Shown piece after piece: positions 53,268 to 61,358 of a DNA stretch of 64,000 nucleotides. Source of the DNA: SpSt-333 sp964371615 (GTDB lineage Bacteria; Bacteroidota; Ignavibacteria; UBA10030; UBA8401); NCBI GenBank assembly GCA_964371615.1, contig CAYJMS010000001.1:744001-808000 (forward strand), in the 5' to 3' direction. Each line of letters begins with the position of its first letter. The stretch's first letter is position 1. Both the position numbers and the translations under genes were made by a program. Below the pieces are notes generated by a model. The model saw only the letters and a program-made list of their open reading frames with translations. It was not told where the DNA came from and did not search any database.

Positions 53268-54485
53268 ATGGGATTTTTTGATGTTCTTGAAGTAGCATTA
53301 ATATCATTGTCGCGCAATAAAATGCGTTCCTTCCTCACTATGTTGGGAATCATCATCGGCGTCGGTGCGGTGATTGCCATGATGGCGGTCGGCAACGGAG
53401 CGCAACAGTCGATTAAAGATCAGATCGCTTCATTGGGAACCAATGTCATTCTTGTCTTTCCCGGATCGACGAACCAATCCGGTGTTCGCACCGGCATGGG
53501 AACCGCGACATCATTGACCGAACAGGATATTGAAGCCATCAGAATCCAATGCCCGTCGGTGGCGTTGATTACACCCTCACTTCGGACAGGCTCACAGGTA
53601 ATTTACCAGGAGATGAACTGGAGAACGTCCATTATGGGTGTTAATCCGGATTATTTTGAGATCCGATCATGGCCGGTTTCGAGCGGACATTACTTTACTG
53701 AAGCCGACGTCCGCAACGCGACAAAGGTGTGCGTGGTGGGGCAAACGATCGTTGATAATCTCTTCAAAGGAGCAGATCCGATAGGACAGGTGATCAGAAT
53801 TCGTCGTATGCCGTTCAAAATTGTCGGTGTTCTTTCACCGAAAGGGCAGTCGGCACAAGGTTCCGATCAGGACGATGTTATCATCGCACCATCGTCAACC
53901 GTTCAGAGAAAGATGATGGGACAGTTCTTCTTCGGCAGCATTATGGCATCGGCAATCAGCGAGAAGCAGATGGATGATGCGATCCGTCAGATCACCGAAG
54001 TATTGCGCGTGCAGCACAAACTGCAATCGTGGGATGAAAATGACTTTACGGTTCGCAGCCAGACCGAAATTGCCAATGCCGCACAATCGACATCACAGGT
54101 ACTCACAATTCTGCTGGCGTCGATCGCATCTATCTCGCTTATCGTCGGCGGAATCGGCATCATGAATATCATGCTCGTCTCCGTTACGGAACGCACGAAA
54201 GAGATCGGCATCCGGATGTCGGTCGGCGCCACCGGCGGCAACATCCTCTCCCAATTTCTTATCGAAGCAATCGTGCTGAGCCTGCTCGGCGGCCTGATCG
54301 GCGTACTGCTGGGCAGTGTGACGTCTTCACTCATATCACGCATTGCAGGATGGACAACACTCGTTTCTCCCGAATCGGTCTTTCTGGCGTTTGCATTTTC
54401 GGCGGCGGTGGGAATATTTTTCGGATTTTATCCTGCTCGCAAAGCAGCGCAGCTCAATCCAATCGAGGCATTACGGTACGAATAA
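53268..54485 (+). CDS. MacB-type ABC transporter permease (no ATPase domain)
   Basis: 405 residues. Membrane segment near residue 25 (FLTMLGIIIGVGAVIAMMAV), a large periplasmic MacB_PCD domain, and three C-terminal FtsX helices (SLIVGGIGIMNIMLVSV, IVLSLLGGLIGVLLGSV and FLAFAFSAAVGIFFGFYPA). The ATP-binding half fused in MacB proper is absent, and no ABC ATPase gene is present on either side. It must use an ATPase from elsewhere. Probably exports a peptide, antibiotic or lipid. Overlaps the lipid-kinase gene by one base. Confidence 0.88.
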   Translation: MGFFDVLEVALISLSRNKMRSFLTMLGIIIGVGAVIAMMAVGNGAQQSIKDQIASLGTNVILVFPGSTNQSGVRTGMGTATSLTEQDIEAIRIQCPSVALITPSLRTGSQVIYQEMNWRTSIMGVNPDYFEIRSWPVSSGHYFTEADVRNATKVCVVGQTIVDNLFKGADPIGQVIRIRRMPFKIVGVLSPKGQSAQGSDQDDVIIAPSSTVQRKMMGQFFFGSIMASAISEKQMDDAIRQITEVLRVQHKLQSWDENDFTVRSQTEIANAAQSTSQVLTILLASIASISLIVGGIGIMNIMLVSVTERTKEIGIRMSVGATGGNILSQFLIEAIVLSLLGGLIGVLLGSVTSSLISRIAGWTTLVSPESVFLAFAFSAAVGIFFGFYPARKAAQLNPIEALRYE

Positions 54486-55402
54486 TGTCACCACAACCAT
54501 CCTTTACATTCATCGTCAATCCTGTCGCCGGCCGAGGCAAAGCAAAGCATTTTGCCGTCCGGCTGAAGGAATTCTGCAACCATGCATCGGTGCCGCACAC
54601 GATTCTTACGACGGAATATCGCGGACACGGAACATCTCTGGCGCGTGAAGCGTCCAAAACGAGTGACTATGTCGTGGCTGTCGGCGGTGACGGCACCGTG
54701 AATGAGATCGCTTCCGGATTAGTAGGAAGCGAGGCGACACTGGCCGTCCTGAGTGAAGGTTCTGGAAATGATTTTGCCCGATTAGTGAATGCGCCGTCGA
54801 AGATCGATCATTTTTTCGAAAAAGTGTTCAGCGGAAAAAGAACGCAATTCGATGTCGGAAAGAGTTCGATCACACATGCGGATGGCAAAAAAAATGGCCG
54901 GTATTTTTTCAATTCGCTCGGACTCGGATTCGATGCGGCGGTTGCGAATCATGTCGAGCAGATCACCTGGTTACGAGGGATTCCGCTCTATGCAACCGCG
55001 CTGGTGCAGACATTGATCGGATACAAGCCGCACCGGTTCACCGTAAATTCCAACGGTTACTCGAAAAATGACAATTACTTTCTTGTCTGCATAGGAAACG
55101 GAATGTGGGAAGGGGGAGGATTTAAAGTGACACCGCACGCAGTGCCGGATGACGGGAAGTTCCAGGTCTGTTGCGTCAAAGGGAATTCGGTGTTCGACGT
55201 ATTGCCGATTCTTCCATTCACATTGTCGGGAACGCATATTAAGAATAAAATTGTTGATGTCTTTGATACGGCGTCGATTGTTGTCGATTGTCAAGACCCA
55301 TATACGGTACATGGTGACGGCGAAATCTTCGGCGAAACAATACACAAAATGGAAATTTCGCTGCTGCCGAAAGCCTTAAATGTTGTTGTTACGCATAGTT
55401 GA
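54485..55402 (+). CDS. Diacylglycerol/lipid kinase family protein
   Basis: 305 residues from the ATG at 54485; the ORF extends upstream inside the permease gene in a different frame. FIVNPVAGRGKAKHFA, then VVAVGGDGTVNEIASGLVG with the kinase-defining GGDGT, then LSEGSGNDFARLV. It phosphorylates a lipid head group (diacylglycerol or similar). Translationally coupled to the MacB-type permease by a TAATG overlap, suggesting a shared envelope-lipid role (inference). Confidence 0.88.
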   Translation: MSPQPSFTFIVNPVAGRGKAKHFAVRLKEFCNHASVPHTILTTEYRGHGTSLAREASKTSDYVVAVGGDGTVNEIASGLVGSEATLAVLSEGSGNDFARLVNAPSKIDHFFEKVFSGKRTQFDVGKSSITHADGKKNGRYFFNSLGLGFDAAVANHVEQITWLRGIPLYATALVQTLIGYKPHRFTVNSNGYSKNDNYFLVCIGNGMWEGGGFKVTPHAVPDDGKFQVCCVKGNSVFDVLPILPFTLSGTHIKNKIVDVFDTASIVVDCQDPYTVHGDGEIFGETIHKMEISLLPKALNVVVTHS

Positions 55403-55467
55403 CGTCGATGTATCACTTCTCACTTGCGTTCTTTGTGAAAAAGCCTATATTGCATCCCAACGAAAGA

Positions 55468-55520
55468 CATTGATTCATTTTTTCACTGTTCCATTGAATC
55501 AATGAATCAATCATTCAATC
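55468..55520. repeat. ATTGAATCAATGAATC-type repeat
   Basis: CATTGATTCATT, then CCATTGAATCAATGAATC and AATCATTCAATC. It shares CCATTGAATCAATGAA with 44188-44224. Confidence 0.55.
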
Positions 55521-55559
55521 TCTCAATCACGAAATCATTAAATATTTTTCTCGTTAAAC

Positions 55560-55883
55560 TTGCCTCCTCCAATCACATACGGGCCCGAACATAACGAAGA
55601 CGTGCGGAAGTACGTCCTTCGTCGCGACCGCAATGCCTGCCAGTGGCCAGGCTGCGGAGCGTCGATGGTGGTCGACGTGTTGTTTGTTGTCGAAACGAAC
55701 AACGGGGGACAAAAAGAGTCGCCGTACTATAAGAATGGAATTACACTCTGCACGAAGCATATGGAAATGGTGAATCTCCATGAGAAAGCGTTCGGACCGT
55801 TGATCTACGACCTTATACAATTGGTGGAGTTTGAACAGGATCTGCATACGACGGAAAAGGTCTATAAGAATTTATTAAAATAG
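55560..55883 (+). CDS. Small HNH-like protein with CxxxC ... CxxH zinc site
   Basis: 107 residues from a TTG start; no stronger in-frame start precedes. VRKYVLRRDRNACQWPGCG then GITLCTKHMEMVNLHEK carry Cys-x4-Cys and Cys-x2-His, the zinc-knuckle arrangement of HNH nucleases, but the catalytic His region (canonical H-HH) reads VVDVLFVVETNN, so it may be inactive. No Shine-Dalgarno sequence is clear. Possibly a remnant or a DNA/RNA-binding protein. Confidence 0.6.
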   Translation: MPPPITYGPEHNEDVRKYVLRRDRNACQWPGCGASMVVDVLFVVETNNGGQKESPYYKNGITLCTKHMEMVNLHEKAFGPLIYDLIQLVEFEQDLHTTEKVYKNLLK

Positions 55884-55920
55884 TTCAATTGAACTCCACC
55901 GGCAATTTTCTTATACTTCA

Positions 55921-55952
55921 TCCATCACACACCAGCGTGATGGATTTTTCAT
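55921..55952 (+). terminator. Intrinsic terminator just upstream of metF
   Basis: TCCATCAC / GTGATGGA with an 8-base loop and TTTTTCATTTTT. It ends the HNH-like transcript but lies 15 bases before the metF ATG, so it could also attenuate metF. Confidence 0.75.
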
Positions 55953-55967
55953 TTTTAGGAGCACCAC

Positions 55968-56876
55968 ATGCATATCGCCGATGTCCTGCAACAGCCGGGA
56001 CCGCACTTTAGTTTTGAGTTTTTTCCTCCGAAAACGGAGGAAGCGTCGAAAGTCCTTTTTGATTCGATCAAGCAATTGACCGTTCTGCAGCCGTCCTATG
56101 TGAGCGTCACGTACGGCGCCGGCGGTTCCACCCGGCAATTGACGCAGGATATTGTCGTCCGCCTTCAGAAAGAAACGCAATTGACGATCGTGTCGCACCT
56201 TACGTGTGTCGGTGCAGGAAAAGATGAGATTAAGGAAATTCTGGTTAAATATTCTGCCAGCGGTATCGAAAACATCATGGCACTCCGCGGCGATCCGCCG
56301 GCGGGACAAACCGGATTCCAACCGCTTCCGGACGGATTTAAGACGGCCGCAGAACTTGTTGCATTTATCAAAAAACATTTTCCTAAAATGGGAGTGGGAG
56401 TGGCTGGATTTCCCGAAGGACATCCCGACACACCGAACCGATTAAAAGAAATGGATTTTTTGAAAGCGAAAGTCGATGCAGGTGCCGATTATATCTGCAC
56501 GCAAATGATATTCGAGAACAGAGATTATTACGATTTCATTGAACGATGTGAGATTGCCGGGATCAAAGTGCCGATCATTGCCGGTATCATGCCGGTCACT
56601 TCCCGCAAGGGGCTGGCACGGATGGCAGAACTTGCGCTTGGCGTCAGAATTCCCGCAAAACTCCTCCGCGCCGTGTCTCGTGCGGAAAACGATGAATATG
56701 TTGAAAAGGTCGGCACACACTGGGCGACACAGCAGGTGATGGATCTGCTGGACCACAAAGTGGCCGGCGTTCATTTCTATACGTTGAACCGATCCAAGTC
56801 CACAATGAAAATCTATGAATCACTCGGTGTGCAAAGTTCGGCAGGATTGAGGAAAGCGCCTACTCCGTTGGCGTAA
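55968..56876 (+). CDS. metF: 5,10-methylenetetrahydrofolate reductase
   Basis: 302 residues, standard length. FSFEFFPPKTEEASKVLFDS, then VSVTYGAGGSTR, LVSHLTCVGAGKDEI-like (VSHLTCVGAGKDEIK) and NIMALRGDPPAG, then VAGFPEGHPDTPN. It makes methyl-THF for methionine synthesis, with FAD in a TIM barrel. AGGAG lies upstream. No SAM riboswitch is visible. Next to a class II aldolase gene 7 bases on. Confidence 0.95.
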   Translation: MHIADVLQQPGPHFSFEFFPPKTEEASKVLFDSIKQLTVLQPSYVSVTYGAGGSTRQLTQDIVVRLQKETQLTIVSHLTCVGAGKDEIKEILVKYSASGIENIMALRGDPPAGQTGFQPLPDGFKTAAELVAFIKKHFPKMGVGVAGFPEGHPDTPNRLKEMDFLKAKVDAGADYICTQMIFENRDYYDFIERCEIAGIKVPIIAGIMPVTSRKGLARMAELALGVRIPAKLLRAVSRAENDEYVEKVGTHWATQQVMDLLDHKVAGVHFYTLNRSKSTMKIYESLGVQSSAGLRKAPTPLA

Positions 56877-56883
56877 TAATTTT

Positions 56884-57522
56884 ATGGAAATTGAAATTAA
56901 AAATACCCTCATCGAAATTTGCCGGCGGGTCGAATCCAAAGGCCTTGTTGCCGCAACGGACGGTAATATCAGCGCACGGCTTCCGAACGGAAACATTGTT
57001 GCCACACCGACTTCATTGAATAAGGGCTTTGTCACCATCGATGATCTGGTAGAACTGACGATCCATGGCGAACAGGTATCCGGGAACCGGAAACCATCCA
57101 CCGAAATCAAGATGCATCTCTATATTTATACGCATCGTCCGGATATTAATGCAGTGGTCCATTGTCATCCGGTCTATGCAACCGGATTTGCCGCTGCCCG
57201 CAGGGCATTAACACCGAATGTCTTTCCCGAAGTGATCGTGCAATTCGGCGAGATACCGCTTGCGGAATATGCAACTCCTTCCACTCCGGAACTCGGCGAA
57301 TCGTTGCAGCCATTCATACATAACCATAATGCCATTCTGCTGTCGAACCATGGTGCCGTGACATGTGGCAAAGATTTATGGGAGGCATACTTCGCCATGG
57401 AAAAAGTCGAGCAGACAGCACAGATGCTGTTCGTGGCGGAAACGCTCGGCGGAGCGTACCAATTGTCGAAAAAAGAAGTAACCCGTCTTCGCGAATTGGC
57501 AAAGACGGTATATAAACGATAG
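56884..57522 (+). CDS. Class II aldolase / L-fuculose-phosphate aldolase-like
   Basis: 212 residues. GNISARLPNGNIVATPTSLN, then zinc ligands HCH in AVVHCHPVYATGF and the third His in ILLSNHGAVTCG, with Glu in STEIKMHLYIY acting as in AraD/FucA. It cleaves a ketose or aldose 1-phosphate to DHAP plus an aldehyde; methylthioribulose-phosphate dehydratase (mtnB) relatives share the fold. Adjacent metF makes a methionine-salvage role conceivable but unproven. Confidence 0.85.
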   Translation: MEIEIKNTLIEICRRVESKGLVAATDGNISARLPNGNIVATPTSLNKGFVTIDDLVELTIHGEQVSGNRKPSTEIKMHLYIYTHRPDINAVVHCHPVYATGFAAARRALTPNVFPEVIVQFGEIPLAEYATPSTPELGESLQPFIHNHNAILLSNHGAVTCGKDLWEAYFAMEKVEQTAQMLFVAETLGGAYQLSKKEVTRLRELAKTVYKR

Positions 57523-57531
57523 GAAACGACC

Positions 57532-58452
57532 ATGAAAAGAATAATACTATTTCTCCTCAGCATTACATTCGTCATCGCGCAGCCGAATTTTCCCCCGTCC
57601 AAACCGGACAAGGCATTGACGAAAAAATTACAGGACCTGGTAAAGGAATTCAATGGGGATTATGGAATCTATGTACGTCATCTAAAAACAGGCAAGACTG
57701 TCGAGATCAATGCCGATACGATGTTCCCGACCGCCAGTATGGTCAAAGTACCGATCATGGTCGGAATTATGGACAAAGTGGAGAAAGGTGAATTGAAGTA
57801 CGATTCGTCTCTGGTCTATCGCGATTCACTCTTCTACGACGGAGAGGACATTGTCGGGAATCTGAAGGACTCGGGGAGAATTTCTCTCGGTAAAGTTGTT
57901 ATGTTGATGATTACGACGAGCGATAACACCGGCAGTCTCTGGAGTCAATTAATGGCGGGGACAGGCACGCGTATCAACGAATTGATGGCTGAATACGGAT
58001 TCGAGAAGACACGTGTAAACTCACGGACGCCGGGTCGGCAGGATATCTGGAAAGTGTATGGTTGGGGAGTCACGACACCGCGGGAAATGGCGGAACTGGT
58101 AGTAAAGATCCGCGAAGGGAAGATCATCTCCCCCTGGGCGAGCGAACGGATGTACCGGAATCTTGCCCGCATCTACTGGGACGGCGAAGCGTTGGCAGAA
58201 ATCCCCCCGTATATCCACGCCGCATCAAAACAAGGTGCAGTGAACCGCTCACGTTCCGAAGTGGTGCTGGTCAATGCTCCCTCCGGCGATTACGTCTTCT
58301 GCGTCATCACCAAAAACCAGCAGGATGAAAGCTGGACAAACCAGAACGAAGGCTATGTGTTGCTGCGGAACGTTTCGAAAACGTTGTGGAACTATTTTGA
58401 ACCAAAAGACAAATGGAGAGCGTTGGAAAAAAGCTTGGAATTATACCACTGA
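57532..58452 (+). CDS. Class A beta-lactamase-like serine hydrolase
   Basis: 306 residues. Signal peptide (IILFLLSITFVIAQ). Active-site Ser-x-x-Lys in FPTASMVKVPIMV, then ITTSDNTGSLW (SDN loop) and ASKQGAVNRSRSE (KTG box as KQG). The omega-loop Glu of true class A enzymes is not clear, so it may be a D,D-peptidase-like or other hydrolase in the periplasm. Starts 9 bases after the aldolase. Confidence 0.85.
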   Translation: MKRIILFLLSITFVIAQPNFPPSKPDKALTKKLQDLVKEFNGDYGIYVRHLKTGKTVEINADTMFPTASMVKVPIMVGIMDKVEKGELKYDSSLVYRDSLFYDGEDIVGNLKDSGRISLGKVVMLMITTSDNTGSLWSQLMAGTGTRINELMAEYGFEKTRVNSRTPGRQDIWKVYGWGVTTPREMAELVVKIREGKIISPWASERMYRNLARIYWDGEALAEIPPYIHAASKQGAVNRSRSEVVLVNAPSGDYVFCVITKNQQDESWTNQNEGYVLLRNVSKTLWNYFEPKDKWRALEKSLELYH

Positions 58453-58453
58453 T

Positions 58454-58495
58454 AATTTGAAGATTTATTGATTTTATGATTTTGAGATTTGTACC
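58454..58495. repeat. AT-rich arm left of the four-helix-bundle gene
   Basis: AATTTGAAGATTTATTGATT ... GAGATTTGTACC. Inverted relative to the right arm at 58997-59034 and shared with 26874-27010. Confidence 0.6.
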
Positions 58496-58588
58496 GGCAA
58501 GAAAAACAAATACCATAAAACAGTAGTGTTGATAGACTGCGCCCAACAAATTATAAACCACATTCATAAACAATTATGTGGAGTGCTT

Positions 58589-58963
58589 ATGTTGGACCAG
58601 GCGAAAGAATTGCAGACTAGGTCAAAACGGTTTGCGGTATCGGTAGTAAAATTTTACAAACAACTTCCCAAAACGGATGAGGGGAGAATTATCGGCAAAC
58701 AGCTAATGCGATCGTCAACTTCTGTGGCAGCAAATTACCGGTCGGTTTGCCGATCGCGCTCCAGAGCGGAATTTATTGCGAAAATGGGTGTTGTGGTAGA
58801 AGAAGCTGATGAATCACTGTTGTGGTTCGAGATTATCACCGAGTCCGAAATTGTAAAACGTGAGGCAGTTTCAGACATGATGAAAAAATCCGAGGAGTTG
58901 TTGCATATCTTTTCGTCATCATTATCGACAGCACGTACGAACGATCGTGCACGACAATCGTAG
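58589..58963 (+). CDS. Four-helix-bundle protein (S23/IVP family)
   Basis: 124 residues from the ATG at 58589 (GTGGAG upstream). FAVSVVKFYKQLPKTDEGRI, IGKQLMRSSTSVAANYRSVC and MGVVVEEADESLLWFEII are the family hallmarks. The family is known from 23S rRNA intervening sequences and as small accessory genes; the molecular role is unclear. It lies inside inverted AT-rich arms, so the whole may be a mobile cassette. Confidence 0.85.
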   Translation: MLDQAKELQTRSKRFAVSVVKFYKQLPKTDEGRIIGKQLMRSSTSVAANYRSVCRSRSRAEFIAKMGVVVEEADESLLWFEIITESEIVKREAVSDMMKKSEELLHIFSSSLSTARTNDRARQS

Positions 58964-58996
58964 ATGTAGAATTATCTTCTAATTATTTGCATACCA

Positions 58997-59034
58997 ACAA
59001 ATCATAAAATCACAAAATCTCAAAATCAAAAAAT
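58997..59034. repeat. AT-rich arm right of the four-helix-bundle gene
   Basis: ACAAATCATAAAATCACAAA continuing as ATCTCAAAATC, the inverse of the left arm. It runs to within 6 bases of the ddl ATG. Confidence 0.6.
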
Positions 59035-59040
59035 GTCACA

Positions 59041-60168
59041 ATGGTTTCTAAATTAAAAATTGGAATATTATTCGGCGGCCGCTCCGCGGAACACGAGGTG
59101 TCTCTTGTCTCTGCCACGTCGGTGATTAAAGCACTTGATAAGAGCAAATATGACGTCGTGCCGATCGGAATAACAAAAGAAGGCCGTTGGCTCAGCACTG
59201 TGAATGCCGTTCAATTGCTGAAAGACCATGCACCGATGGAGATGCTGCCGGAGCATGTGCTGCTGCCCGATCCGCGGAAGCAATCGCTGGTCAACATCAG
59301 CACTGCATTCCCGCAGGACGCGCATCGGCTTGATGTGATTTTTCCGGTGATTCACGGGACATTCGGCGAGGATGGGACAATACAGGGATTGTTTGAACTG
59401 GCGGATATTCCCTACGTGGGAGCGGGTGTTCTCGGTTCGTCGGTCGGTATGGACAAAGTTATTGCGAAACGATTGCTGCAGCAGGCGAACGTTCCCGTTA
59501 CTCCGGACGTTGCGTTTCTGTTCACGGAATATCAAAAGAAGCCGAAACCATTTATCGCTGCGATCGAAAAGAATCTTCGGTATCCCTGCTTTGTAAAACC
59601 GCCGAACCAGGGGTCCAGCGTCGGCATCAGCAAAGCGCACAATAGGAAGGAATTGATTGCAGCGATAGCACTAGCGGGGGAATACGACCGGAAGATACTC
59701 GTGGAGAAAGCGGCGGTGAAACCGCGCGAGATCGAGTTCAGTGTACTGGGAAACGACGATCCGATTGTTTCGCTGCCCGGCGAGATCATTCCGTCGAACG
59801 AATTCTACGATTACGACGCGAAATATGTGGACGGAAAATCGAGAGCGATAATTCCCGCCGCCATGCCGAAGCCGGTCCTGAAGAAAATGCAGCAGTGTGC
59901 AGTGACTGCATTCAAGGCGCTGGAATGTGCGGGCATGGCACGCGTCGATTTCTTTTTGCAGAAAAACGGAAAGTTTTATTTAAACGAGATCAATACCATT
60001 CCCGGATTTACCTCCATCAGCATGTACCCGAAATTGTGGGAAGCGTCGGGAGTGCAGTATCCTGAATTGCTCGACCGGTTGATCCGGCTGGCGATCGAAC
60101 GTCACAACGAGAAAAAATCATTGCGGACATTCTTTACACCAAAAACAGATTGGTATAAACAGCCATGA
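59041..60168 (+). CDS. ddl: D-alanine-D-alanine ligase
   Basis: 375 residues. FGGRSAEHEVSLVSATSV at the N-terminus, FPVIHGTFGEDGTIQGLFE, then ATP-grasp FVKPPNQGSSVGISKA, and FYLNEINTIPGFTSISMYP with metal-binding Asn/Glu. It makes the D-Ala-D-Ala dipeptide of peptidoglycan. Few bases separate the repeat arm from its start, so its promoter may lie inside the repeat. Overlaps the next gene by 4 bases (ATGA). Confidence 0.96.
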   Translation: MVSKLKIGILFGGRSAEHEVSLVSATSVIKALDKSKYDVVPIGITKEGRWLSTVNAVQLLKDHAPMEMLPEHVLLPDPRKQSLVNISTAFPQDAHRLDVIFPVIHGTFGEDGTIQGLFELADIPYVGAGVLGSSVGMDKVIAKRLLQQANVPVTPDVAFLFTEYQKKPKPFIAAIEKNLRYPCFVKPPNQGSSVGISKAHNRKELIAAIALAGEYDRKILVEKAAVKPREIEFSVLGNDDPIVSLPGEIIPSNEFYDYDAKYVDGKSRAIIPAAMPKPVLKKMQQCAVTAFKALECAGMARVDFFLQKNGKFYLNEINTIPGFTSISMYPKLWEASGVQYPELLDRLIRLAIERHNEKKSLRTFFTPKTDWYKQP

Positions 60169-61037
60169 TCTCAAAAGCATTTCTGTCGAAGATTCCGATC
60201 TTCAAATTTCTTCCCGAAGAGGACCATATTTCGCTGGTGAGTCTGTGGAAGATGAAGACATTGAAGCCGGGGGAAGTACTGTTCAGGAAAGGAGAGCCTG
60301 GATCGGCGATGTATGTGATCGAAGACGGCGAAATTGAAATCCTTTTGCCGGTCGATCCGCCGGTGAACGAAGTGCAGCTCTCCGTGCTGAAGGAGGGGGA
60401 GTTTTTCGGCGAGCTGGCGTTGTTTGCCGATACGCCCCGTACGGCAACGGCGCGGGCGATAGCCGACACCCGGTTGGTGGAAATGCAACGGGGAGATTTC
60501 ATCACGTTCGTGATGGAGCGTCCGTCGGTCGGGGTGTCGATGCTGAGCGAGATGGCGAAGCGGCTGCTGCTGACCAACGAACTGATAACATCGCTGGCGT
60601 CGAAGAATCCGAACGAAGAGATCGAGGACGACCTCAGTTTCGGGGACCGCGTGTCCGACAAGATCGCCGTGTTCGGCGGAAGCTGGCCGTTCATTTTTTC
60701 CTTCGGCGGATTTATGTTCTTCTGGATTTCGTTGAACACGCTGCAGGCCATTTCGAAGCCGTTCGATGAATATCCGTTCATCCTGTTAAATCTTATGCTC
60801 TCCACCGTCGCCGCGCTGCAGGCGCCGGTCATTATGATGAGCCAAAACCGCGCACAGAAGAAGGACCGCTTGAAAGCCGATCTCGATTATCAGGTGAATG
60901 TTAAATCCGAACTGATGCTGCAGCAGCTCCACAAGAAAATCGACCGCATGGTGGATGAAGAGATCCTGGAGATACGGAAAGAGATTTCTGCGTTAAAGAA
61001 ACATCCCGCACCCAAAAAACGCTCCGCACGAAAGTAG
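60165..61037 (+). CDS. Cyclic-nucleotide-binding domain plus DUF1003 membrane protein
   Basis: 290 residues. Residues 1-145 are a cNMP-binding domain (FRKGEPGSAMYVIEDGEIEI, LKEGEFFGELALFADTPRTA with the phosphate-binding FGELALF). Residues 165-255 are DUF1003: VFGGSWPFIFSFGGFMFFW and PFDEYPFILLNLMLSTVAAL with SQNRAQKKDR, two membrane segments. A C-terminal coiled coil ends in Lys-rich residues. Ligand and function are unknown; regulated ion permeation is a guess. Coupled to ddl. Confidence 0.88.
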   Translation: MISKAFLSKIPIFKFLPEEDHISLVSLWKMKTLKPGEVLFRKGEPGSAMYVIEDGEIEILLPVDPPVNEVQLSVLKEGEFFGELALFADTPRTATARAIADTRLVEMQRGDFITFVMERPSVGVSMLSEMAKRLLLTNELITSLASKNPNEEIEDDLSFGDRVSDKIAVFGGSWPFIFSFGGFMFFWISLNTLQAISKPFDEYPFILLNLMLSTVAALQAPVIMMSQNRAQKKDRLKADLDYQVNVKSELMLQQLHKKIDRMVDEEILEIRKEISALKKHPAPKKRSARK

Positions 61038-61211
61038 GCCCGGTCTCTCCTGTCCGCCGTGCTGTTTGGCAGATGACCGGGCGATTTTGTACGCGATGAT
61101 GGAACAGCATCTGTATCGGATTGCTCTTTTGCGCGGTGAGGACACCGCGCCTACATAATTCTCGATGTTGTGTTTGCAAAATTCAATGTAGGCCCGGTCT
61201 CCTGACCGGGC
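61035..61211. repeat. Two diverged tandem units (GTAGGCCCGGTCTC ... GATGGAACAG)
   Basis: Unit 1 from 61035 and unit 2 from 61188 both begin GTAGGCCCGGTCTC and both reach GATGATGGAACAG or GGTGATGGAACAG (61098 and about 61226). A GCGCGGTG/CACCGCGC hairpin sits between them (61131-61150). This, with the terminator, makes up the 321-base gap 61038-61358 before lexA. Confidence 0.55.
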
Positions 61212-61232
61212 GGTATAATGCGCGGTGATGGA

Positions 61233-61277
61233 ACAGACCCCTGTAATCTTAACGATTACGGGGGATCTGTTTTTTTT
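61233..61277 (+). terminator. Intrinsic terminator upstream of lexA
   Basis: ACAGACCCCTGTAATC pairs with GATTACGGGGGATCTGT with a short loop and a run of eight T. It isolates lexA from the ddl-DUF1003 unit. Confidence 0.85.
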
Positions 61278-61291
61278 GTACCAAAATTAAC

Positions 61292-61329
61292 TTGACAAGA
61301 CTCCGAAAGTACTGTATATTTTTACAGTA
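61292..61329 (+). promoter_or_regulatory. lexA promoter with overlapping LexA box
   Basis: TTGACA (61292-61297), 17-base spacer, TATATT (61315-61320). TACTGTA (61310-61316) and TACAGTA (61323-61329) are exact inverted repeats, giving CTGT-N8-ACAG, the spacing of the gammaproteobacterial LexA box. It covers the -10, so LexA would repress its own gene. Confidence 0.85.
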
Positions 61330-61358
61330 TAAATATATACAGCAAATCAGGAGCAATC

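Noticed and set aside
55884..55967. SAM riboswitch before metF
   Set aside because: Too short and without SAM-I/II core sequences; only a simple terminator hairpin is present.
57532..58452. True class A beta-lactamase
   Set aside because: SxxK, SDN and K-x-G are present, but the omega-loop Glu could not be located, so resistance function is not claimed.
58985..59034. CRISPR-like short repeats
   Set aside because: AAATCAC heptads are contiguous low-complexity repeats without spacers.
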